From NCBI GenBank assembly GCA_022013235.1, contig JAKLQR010000218.1, positions 1-8,827 of the forward strand: a DNA stretch of 8,827 nucleotides. Reading direction: 5' to 3'. The stretch comes from Thermodesulfovibrionales bacterium (GTDB lineage: Bacteria > Nitrospirota > Thermodesulfovibrionia > Thermodesulfovibrionales > SM23-35). Shown here in pieces: positions 6,201-8,827 of the stretch. The notes beneath the pieces are model-generated. The model searched no databases, had not been told where the DNA came from, and saw only the letters and a list, made by a program, of their open reading frames with translations. Made by a program: the position numbers and the translations under genes. How positions within the stretch are numbered: position 1 is the first letter of the stretch; each line of letters starts with the position of its first letter.

Positions 6201-8827
6201 TACAGTGCAAATGATTACAGTATCAGATCCGTAGTAGAAGGCTGCTGGAATATGATTGCCGGCGATGTATTTGTCTGCTACCGCGGACGCAAGAGTCCAT
6301 CGGGGTTCGGGACAGGGTTCCCTTCTCACAGGATCACTGACAAAAGGCTCTTTCGTGACAAATGGGGCAATCTCGATGATGTTAGGCCGGAATCGAAAAA
6401 ACTCATGTGTGCAAATACACTCATCCTTTCTGACGAACTTAATCAGCGGGGACAGAAGGAACAAGCGGTCATCACCCTTATTGAAGGCATGAAATCCTGT
6501 CCTGATGATAGGAGGTTGTGCTATGCACTTACAGAGATTTTGCTTGGGCAGAATAAATTCAGCGAAGCGCTCGACGTTTTGGAGCGTATGCCTGCCTCAT
6601 TGAAGAAGGAACCGAGCAGTCTTGAGTTGATCGGGTATTGCAAAGAAAGGATGGGGCTTGATGATGAGGCCGCATGGTATGCAGACGAGGTCCTGCGGTC
6701 AGACGGGACTTCTGCAAAGGCATGGAACCTCAAAGGCACCCTTGCCTTTAAGAAAGGATTCATGGAGGCCGCTGAGAAATTCTTCAGGCAATCTCTGGAA
6801 TCCGATCGCGGGTTCGGCGAAGCCTATTCAAACCTCGGGGCTCTGCGGTGGGGCCGCGGAGAGAGAGATGAGGCTTTGGAATTCTTCACCCAGGCATTCA
6901 TTCTTTCACCCGATATTCCGGATATTGTTACCAATTATTATACCGCGGTTGTCCACCTCTCACGATTAAAAGAAGCTGAACCAGTCTTCCGGGAAGCAAT
7001 AGGCATCTATCCCCTCCACAGGAGCCTGAAGTTTATCCTGATCGATAACCTCCTCCAGCAGAAAAAATTTCACGATGCCATGAGCGAGTTGGAAGAAGCG
7101 ATGAGCATCTTCGGTGTCGATGACGATACACTCAATCTGGCACTCAAACTCAGAGATATTATTGGTCCTGTTGAGATTCTTAAGGCAGAGACTCATGGGG
7201 GTCCGGAAGAGACTTGTAGAGATTTAACAGCCCTTTCTCCTAATCTCCCTCTGTCTCAGTCAGCCTCAATTTCCTTATGCATGATCGTAAAGAACGAAGA
7301 GAAAAACATCATCCGGTCTCTCCAGAGCGTGAAACACATAATAGACGAGATGATCGTTGTAGACACCGGATCAACAGACAGGACCAGGAAGATAGCCAGA
7401 GCATTCGGCGCAAAAGTCTATAATTTCAAGTGGACAGACAGTTTTTCCGACGCCCGTAATTTCTCACTCTCAAAGGCCTCGGGACAGTGGATACTCGTAC
7501 TCGATGCAGATGAGGTCATATCGCCGGAAGATCATGAAAAATTAAGAGACTTGATTATACAGAGACCAAAGTATAAAGAACCCACAGAGTCAAATACAAA
7601 AACAAAAAATCTTTTAAGCCTTCCAACACTCGAATACGCTAACCCTTCCCTCGCCTATTCTTTCACAACGAGGAATTACGTGAGGCCGGTAAGCGCAAAC
7701 TGGCATCCCAACGATGGGAAATACAATGAGGAAACCGGTTCGGGATGGTTCCCAAGTGGGAAGGTTAGGCTGTTCCCTCACGACAGTCGCATACGCTTCG
7801 AAAAGCCGGTGCATGAGACTGTAGAAGACTCGCTTTTGAGAATAGGCATGGACATCAGACAGTGCGATATCCCCATCCACCACTACGGAAAATTAAACAA
7901 GGATGAAATCATTGCAAAGGGGGAAGAGTACTATCAGTTAGGAAAGAAGAAACTTTTCGAAAAAGGCGAGCAGGATACACATACCCTATATGAACTGGCC
8001 GTGCAGGCTACAGAGTTGGAGAAATATGAAGAAGCACTGGAATACTGGAGAAAACTCACTAATCTCAAACCCGGCATTGCAAAGGCACATTATGGTATGG
8101 GGACATCTTCTTATAATCTCGGCAGGTTCGAAGAAGCCCTCGCTGCATTCAAAGAGGCCGTGAAACTTGACCCCTCGTCAAAAGATCCGGTCATCATGTA
8201 TGCAACTTGTGAACTCATGACAGGCCATGCCGATGCGGCTGTTTCCCGCCTCGAGGGATTTCTGAAAAAAGAGTCCGGTCAGAACCTGGGCTTACTTGCT
8301 CTCTGTGCCGCGTACTTCTGTGCGGGCAGAAAAAAGGAGGGAACTACCTTTGCAGGAAAGGTTCTGGACACCCCGTTTGAACTGACGACTTACCTCACTG
8401 ACATTGCAAGACTGCTTATTTCAGTCGGGCGATATGATTATGCTGTCTCGTTGCTCGAAGCAGCCATGGAGACCGGAAACATCACATCCGAAACTCCGGT
8501 TCTTCTTGATGAATGCAGGATAAGAAAGAGAAAAAACAAGGTTGAGGTACAGCGAACAGCTGAAACAAACACAGAAGAAAAAGCTCAAAAATCCCGGAAA
8601 CCCGGGAAAACCGGAGAAACCCTTTCACTCTGCATGATCGTAAAAGACGAGGAAGAGAATATCGAACGGGCGCTTCGCAGCGTGAAACCTGTTGTTGACG
8701 AGATGATCGTGGTTGATACAGGATCTGCCGACAGGACTAAAAATATTGCCGGAGATATGGGAGCAAAGACATATGATTTTCAATGGACCGGCAGTTTTGC
8801 CGACGCTCGGAATTTTTCGATAGCAAA
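246..8827 (+). CDS. Giant multidomain polyglycosyltransferase (GT2-GT4-GT2x4-TPR-GT2-TPR-GT2...), 3' end outside the window
   Basis: A single open frame of 2,860 codons starts at ATG 246 and has no stop by 8827. The start was chosen because 246 is the first ATG after the in-phase TAA at 225-227. No GTG or TTG lies between, and the next ATG (351) would remove the first strand of the N-terminal GT domain. Domains in order: GT2-A (aa 22-240), unassigned helical region (241-474), GT4 (475-886), GT2-B (903-1140), GT2-C (1179-1436), GT2-D (1453-1717), eroded GT2-E (1758-2050), TPR-1 (2051-2315), GT2-F (2340-2560), TPR-2 (2561-2763), GT2-G (2792 onward). Typical bacterial GT2 or GT4 enzymes are 250-400 residues, so this equals about eight enzymes fused. 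No signal peptide or membrane helix is visible, so it is probably cytoplasmic and uses nucleotide-sugar donors. The likely role is stepwise sugar addition to a surface glycan or protein. Donor, acceptor and linkage cannot be read from sequence. The reading frame is certain; the exact function is not. Confidence 0.93.
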   Translation, partial: MKEEPFEINNPEIFQPADRTSKIRVSAVVSTYNAEMFIHSCLEDLVSQTLYGKGALEIIVVDSGSEQNEKAIVKAFQKRYPNIHYLRTENRETIYAAWNRGIKAAKGTYITNANTDDRHRRDALEVMTQVLDHNPDVGIVYADSFITNVANESFDHNSAKRRFKWPDYNLGTLLSDTFFGPHPVWRREAHNQIEFFDPSKTIAGDYDFWIRLAWKYGAVHLHEILGLFLEKSDSISGIGNRAQSSLEAQQILRFYRERIPFIDIYPKLKDYIGDPYAMASVFMDFGNLCAMAPYSDFQLAIRMYEKASSVQELSAATTINVQKKANNNISVLLFCSGETRRAKDFLERSFDISEARFNKDLMERISSPKKNLHPFHFSMSQIEHPVVNDARRAYGLRLDDNGCMEKMPEHQQVFWDTYRIHEGVLISPEEKLRALAQRSQNWSLRSTSCRGSVHSNEIVQSKHVIADLRPVKAGKLRLLFVVHGLPDQNVGGTEIYAVNLACALQQMGHNVQILCPRYTTDRPPVFITNDIFQGLPVTCINLEPARDLITQFKNETAAGLFWQYLSNVKFDLIHFLHLMNFSASCLDTCKKKGLPVVLSAHDAWLICEQTHLICADGKFCERGPETIDKCARCFAVRNKIRLSTTIPSELLNTFELRRDFLQKSLHLSDALLVPSNFIWKTFERHGFAHTDTRFCPLGIHPFNVIPQTSQEGFLRFTFLGNIFFTKGLDIAIQAFNMIPPGKAVFNIYGRIADSAYFNRVMLQVKHQQNVTYKGAFSRQDLSIILSQTDIAVVPSRSESYSFVTRECLHAGVPVIASDVGGIPEIIQDGVNGFLFKQGDHNDLADKMRFFVENYQEVDTFRKRITPVKTVDEDASQLDKIYRDVLTKKESFPLIEARSKQKKQVEISVIVPTINNLRLTKNCLDAIRKNTGTSPYEIIVVDNGSTDGTPDFLLREQEAGRLRAILNQDNLGFAKACNRGASAAKGTYLLFLNNDTLPQPGWLEAMVQLAENDRTVGIVGAKLLFPDGTIQHAGVVISSNKLPYHIYRGLPADTPCVNKPRDFQIVTAACMLIGKELFSAVGRFDERYINGCEDIDLCLKVRQKNRRIVYTPNSVVTHLEAQSKGRQDKMDFNRWLFLSTWQDKIHRDDTYYLQQDSMELRIEPDGSFKYFSKEKIKQIITSIVIVTYNSAPTIRSCIESVLAYTPDSEVIVVDNNSADETPSFLKDYEDRITLLLNDKNKGFSFACNQGIRASAGDHVILLNPDTVVTPFWADRMLSHFRPGVGAVGPVSNYVAAMQKFELYVKEQITEPFTINELSAKLYDWNHGCGLETKLLIGFCMVLPRKILDEVGFLDEALFLGNDDLELSWRLRNHGYKLTIATDTFVYHKGQVSFSHERSDATDALIQESTDRLYAKLESYYGQGNVPTPEELWGIDWFKPSGQAFRKTSPSGNIPAVSIVILTYNQLPHTKLCLESVRKNTPEPHEIVLVDNGSTDGTVEFFRGYAAINENVKVIANASNCGFAAGNNQGMSIAKGKHVLLLNNDTIVTSGWLGRMLDVLKRHQKTGIVGPMSNNVTRPQVVEKTGYENNDGIEDFAGKWAKEHTGLSFPTSKASGFCLLIRREVIDIIGGLDEQFGSGNFEDDDFCSRAFLAGFEIRIAQDVFIHHTGRQTFEGAGIDYNTNMARNWELYKAKWDIPEDMPIESYWIPSRLPEGVSLYVPLPGEASDRAAVSECRRIQDMKQEEERKVQIQENQKEKGMTSIILLISDQRDCPRRCAERIEKYTKEPYEIIFVPPSPAYAPPKWLRRMLKDKKNYKLLQTTYTAPSHQGASLVDEVSCKGGNRESGTTPGFSAICNLGIREASGEYIVILDDIAVVTEEWLQGMIKCLNSSADTGIVCPMTVNIEGPQKVMRTNFLSITNPLSSSCTKKGGEELSPEQIDQIAVTFRKRNRYRRARIKNPHSFCLLFKADLVEKIGLFDEGFFSAEYSANDYSIRSVVEGCWNMIAGDVFVCYRGRKSPSGFGTGFPSHRITDKRLFRDKWGNLDDVRPESKKLMCANTLILSDELNQRGQKEQAVITLIEGMKSCPDDRRLCYALTEILLGQNKFSEALDVLERMPASLKKEPSSLELIGYCKERMGLDDEAAWYADEVLRSDGTSAKAWNLKGTLAFKKGFMEAAEKFFRQSLESDRGFGEAYSNLGALRWGRGERDEALEFFTQAFILSPDIPDIVTNYYTAVVHLSRLKEAEPVFREAIGIYPLHRSLKFILIDNLLQQKKFHDAMSELEEAMSIFGVDDDTLNLALKLRDIIGPVEILKAETHGGPEETCRDLTALSPNLPLSQSASISLCMIVKNEEKNIIRSLQSVKHIIDEMIVVDTGSTDRTRKIARAFGAKVYNFKWTDSFSDARNFSLSKASGQWILVLDADEVISPEDHEKLRDLIIQRPKYKEPTESNTKTKNLLSLPTLEYANPSLAYSFTTRNYVRPVSANWHPNDGKYNEETGSGWFPSGKVRLFPHDSRIRFEKPVHETVEDSLLRIGMDIRQCDIPIHHYGKLNKDEIIAKGEEYYQLGKKKLFEKGEQDTHTLYELAVQATELEKYEEALEYWRKLTNLKPGIAKAHYGMGTSSYNLGRFEEALAAFKEAVKLDPSSKDPVIMYATCELMTGHADAAVSRLEGFLKKESGQNLGLLALCAAYFCAGRKKEGTTFAGKVLDTPFELTTYLTDIARLLISVGRYDYAVSLLEAAMETGNITSETPVLLDECRIRKRKNKVEVQRTAETNTEEKAQKSRKPGKTGETLSLCMIVKDEEENIERALRSVKPVVDEMIVVDTGSADRTKNIAGDMGAKTYDFQWTGSFADARNFSIA
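309..965 (+). other. Domain GT2-A: family 2 glycosyltransferase (aa 22-240)
   Basis: This is a GT-A fold family 2 domain. The first strand is 'VSAVVSTYN' (aa 25-33). It is followed by 'EIIVVDSGS' with the nucleotide-contacting Asp at 62, then 'AAWNRGIKAAKG' and the metal-binding segment 'TNANTDD' (Asp116/Asp117). A later 'GDYDFW' (Asp205-Trp209) sits where family members carry the acceptor-side or catalytic acidic motif. It differs from the later GT2 modules, which have NND or NPD and an 'ED' motif, so it belongs to another GT2 subgroup and probably uses a different sugar or acceptor. All expected acidic residues are present, so it should be active. Confidence 0.9.
966..1667 (+). other. Unassigned, mostly helical region between GT2-A and GT4 (aa 241-474)
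   Basis: About 234 residues without a catalytic motif that I recognise. The part at aa 275-370 is predicted by eye to be helical, with Ala/Leu-rich stretches such as 'LAIRMYEKASS' and 'ARFNKDLMERI'. It may be a degenerate TPR-like or linker domain. The last 40 or so residues before the GT4 domain are Ser/Arg/Gln-rich and look like a flexible linker. The frame stays open throughout, and no other frame gives a better domain, so I do not call a frameshift. No function is assigned. Confidence 0.5.
1668..2903 (+). other. Domain GT4: GT-B fold glycosyltransferase with Cys-rich insert (aa 475-886)
   Basis: This is a complete two-Rossmann GT-B domain of family 4 (retaining). The N-terminal half opens with 'LRLLFVVHG' and the glycine loop 'NVGGTEIY' (aa 489-496), then 'SAHDAW' (His601). 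The C-terminal half has 'PLGIH' (696-700), 'FLGNIFFTKG' with Lys726, and the donor-binding 'ESYSFVTRE'. That last element is a good EX7E motif (Glu798 and Glu806), followed by 'AGVPVIASDVGGIPE' (810-824). Asn721 sits where many GT4 enzymes have Arg after the glycine; Lys726 is kept. An insert carries five cysteines (607, 614, 620, 630, 633), the last two as CxxC. Similar Cys-containing inserts occur in other GT4 enzymes. It is likely active. It is the only GT-B domain in this protein and splits the GT2 series. Confidence 0.92.
2952..3665 (+). other. Domain GT2-B: family 2 glycosyltransferase (aa 903-1140)
   Basis: A GT2 domain of the rhamnosyltransferase-like 'NNDT' type. It has 'ISVIVPT' (906-912), 'EIIVVDNGSTDGT' with Asp941, 'NLGFAKACNRG', 'LNNDT' (metal-binding Asp994), 'VGRFDERY', 'CEDIDLCLK' (Glu1092-Asp1093, catalytic-base region) and 'VTHLE' with His1117. 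All core residues are present, so it is probably an active inverting enzyme. It is the first of four tandem modules of this type. A charged linker of about 38 residues (aa 1141-1178) separates it from GT2-C. Confidence 0.92.
3780..4553 (+). other. Domain GT2-C: family 2 glycosyltransferase (aa 1179-1436)
   Basis: This is the second tandem 'NNDT'-type module. 'SIVIVTYN' (1181-1188) is followed by 'VIVVDNNSADET' with Asp1213, 'NKGFSFACNQG', and 'LLNPDT' with Asp1264, so NPD replaces NND here. Then come 'VGFLDEALF', 'GNDDLELSWRLR' (Asp1361-Asp1362) and 'FVYHKG' with His1386. The full active-site set is present. The changed NPD and DD motifs, together with a longer middle segment (about aa 1285-1335), suggest a different sugar or acceptor from GT2-B. 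Confidence 0.92.
4602..5396 (+). other. Domain GT2-D: family 2 glycosyltransferase (aa 1453-1717)
   Basis: This is the third tandem module: 'VSIVILTYN' (1455-1463), 'EIVLVDNGSTDGT' with Asp1489, 'NCGFAAGNNQG', 'LLNNDT' with Asp1543, 'GLDEQFGSGNFEDDDFC' (acidic cluster Glu1640-Asp1643) and 'FIHHTG' with His1664/His1665. The tail, 'GIDYN' followed by 'NWELYKAKW', is typical of GT2 modules in multi-GT proteins. The complete signature indicates an active enzyme. It ends at a Pro-rich stretch and a charged, Gln/Glu/Lys-rich linker (aa 1718-1757) that leads to the eroded module E. Confidence 0.92.
5517..6395 (+). other. Domain GT2-E: eroded, probably inactive GT2 module (aa 1758-2050)
   Basis: It aligns with modules B-D from end to end: 'TSIILLIS' (1759-1766), 'YEIIFVPPSP', 'PGFSAICNLGIREASGEY', 'VILDD' (Asp1870-Asp1871), 'IGLFDEGFF', 'SANDYSIR' (Asn1989-Asp1990) and 'DVFVCYRG'. 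The nucleotide-contacting Asp of the 'VDNGS' motif is Pro1793. The acidic 'ED' pair has become Asn-Asp. The final His or His-His before Gly has become Cys2011-Tyr2012. A basic insert (about aa 1935-1955, rich in Arg and Lys) and an extra Ser/Gly-rich segment after Pro1793 lengthen it. The fold seems kept but catalysis is doubtful. It may serve as a structural or acceptor-binding module. Alternatively, it could be a divergent active GT2 using the retained LDD. Confidence 0.82.
6396..7190 (+). other. TPR block 1 (aa 2051-2315)
   Basis: An array of roughly seven 34-residue helix-turn-helix units. The clearest are 'AWNLKGTLAFKKGFMEAAEK' (starting near aa 2160) and 'EAYSNLGALRWGRGERDEAL' (near aa 2193). 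Both show the TPR pattern of small residues at positions 8 and 20 and Pro near position 32 ('ILSPD'). TPR arrays bind proteins or peptides. Here the block sits between the GT2 A-E series and the SunS-like GT2-F, so by inference it could hold the acceptor or a partner protein near the catalytic modules. Confidence 0.85.
7263..7925 (+). other. Domain GT2-F: SunS-like, TPR-associated family 2 glycosyltransferase (aa 2340-2560)
   Basis: This is a different GT2 subgroup from modules B-E. It starts 'ISLCMIVKNEE' (2342-2352), then 'EMIVVDTGSTDRT' with Asp2373, 'WTDSFSDARNFSL', 'LDADE' (DxD at Asp2420 and Asp2422), 'PSGKVRLFP', 'KPVHETV' (His2523-Glu2524) and 'IHHYG' (His2545/His2546). This layout is that of GT2 enzymes fused to TPRs, the group that includes the peptide S-glycosyltransferase SunS. 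A hydrophilic insert of about 30 residues follows the DxD (about aa 2438-2465). The complete motif set suggests an active enzyme, possibly acting on a protein side chain; the acceptor type is inference. Confidence 0.9.
7926..8534 (+). other. TPR block 2 (aa 2561-2763)
   Basis: A second run of TPR units follows GT2-F. The best are 'LAVQATELEKYEEALEYW' and 'AHYGMGTSSYNLGRFEEAL', ending 'AVKLDPSS', a textbook TPR close. Further, weaker helix pairs run to about aa 2763. A basic, Lys/Glu/Thr-rich linker (aa 2764-2791) then leads to GT2-G. Together with GT2-F it forms a GT2+TPR unit that appears to be duplicated downstream. Confidence 0.87.
8619..8827 (+). other. Domain GT2-G: second SunS-like GT2, truncated by the window edge (aa 2792 onward)
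   Basis: The last 69 codons restart the GT2-F pattern: 'LSLCMIVKDEEENI', 'EMIVVDTGSADRT' with Asp2824, then 'WTGSFADARNFS'. By hand count about 46 of 67 aligned residues match GT2-F without a gap. The DxD and later motifs lie beyond the window. It is a paralogous copy of GT2-F and shows that the protein continues for at least another 150-200 residues. Confidence 0.9.

Larger units (their letters stand above)
2964..6395 (+). repeat. Four-copy GT2 module array with a period of about 275 codons
   Basis: The first-strand serine codon of modules B, C, D and E falls at 2964, 3786, 4611 and 5523, giving spacings of 822, 825 and 912 bases. Each copy repeats the same motif order (hydrophobic strand, VDNxS, GFxxxxNxG, NND/NPD/LDD, xFDE, ED, xHxG). 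Similarity is clear in protein but weak in DNA, so the duplications are old. The fourth copy is longer and eroded at its active site. Confidence 0.82.
7269..8827 (+). repeat. Tandem GT2+TPR coding repeat, unit 1,353 bases (second copy incomplete)
   Basis: Equivalent codons of GT2-F and GT2-G are exactly 1,353 bases (451 codons) apart. For example, the 14-base string TGCATGATCGTAAA occurs at 7278 and 8631, and GACGAGATGATCGT at 7344 and 8697. Protein identity is about 69% over 67 residues, while many third positions differ. This indicates an intragenic duplication that has since diverged. Only the first 200 or so bases of the second copy are in view. Confidence 0.85.

Noticed and set aside
6511..6600. 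GGAGG followed by ATG at 6523, resembling a gene start
   Set aside because: The ATG is out of phase with the giant gene and meets a stop after about 26 codons. The surrounding main frame is a clear TPR segment.
1668..8534. Codon-use mosaic: GTT seems commoner for Val in the GT4 domain than in the TPR/GT2-F part
   Set aside because: Hand counts were about 15 of 29 against 9 of 29. The sample is too small to infer separate origins of the modules.

Overview
The window is almost entirely coding on the + strand. It holds the 3' end of one gene (to position 212), a 33-base gap, and one enormous open reading frame that starts at 246 and is still open at the last base (8827). I checked the frame at points along its whole length. 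It stays in one phase for 2,860 codons with no stop and no frameshift. Base composition by eye is in the mid-40s % GC. No RNA gene, insertion sequence, CRISPR array or minus-strand gene is supported.

The giant protein is a chain of glycosyltransferase (GT) modules. In order they are: a GT2 domain (A, aa 22-240); an unassigned helical region (aa 241-474); a GT4-type GT-B domain (aa 475-886); three consecutive GT2 domains of the 'NNDT' type (B, C, D) spaced about 275 residues apart; a fourth, eroded copy (E) that has lost key active-site residues; a tetratricopeptide repeat (TPR) block; a GT2 domain of the TPR-associated SunS-like type (F); a second TPR block; and the start of another SunS-like GT2 (G), cut by the window edge. 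That makes eight GT domains, one probably inactive. The upstream gene also ends in TPR-like helices and may belong to the same kind of protein.

No signal peptide or membrane segment is visible, so the protein probably acts in the cytoplasm on nucleotide-sugar donors. A chain of sugar-transfer modules with TPR scaffolds suggests ordered assembly of a glycan, or glycosylation of a surface protein such as flagellin or an S-layer/pilus subunit. The acceptor cannot be read from this window. Very long GT2/GT4/TPR proteins are, to my recollection, found in surface-glycosylation loci of Nitrospirota, Desulfobacterota and related environmental bacteria. The composition fits such an organism, but taxonomic confidence is low.

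The main interest is the architecture: an assembly-line-like polyglycosyltransferase with a periodic GT2 array, one decayed module, and a recent-looking GT2+TPR duplication of 451 codons at its 3' end.
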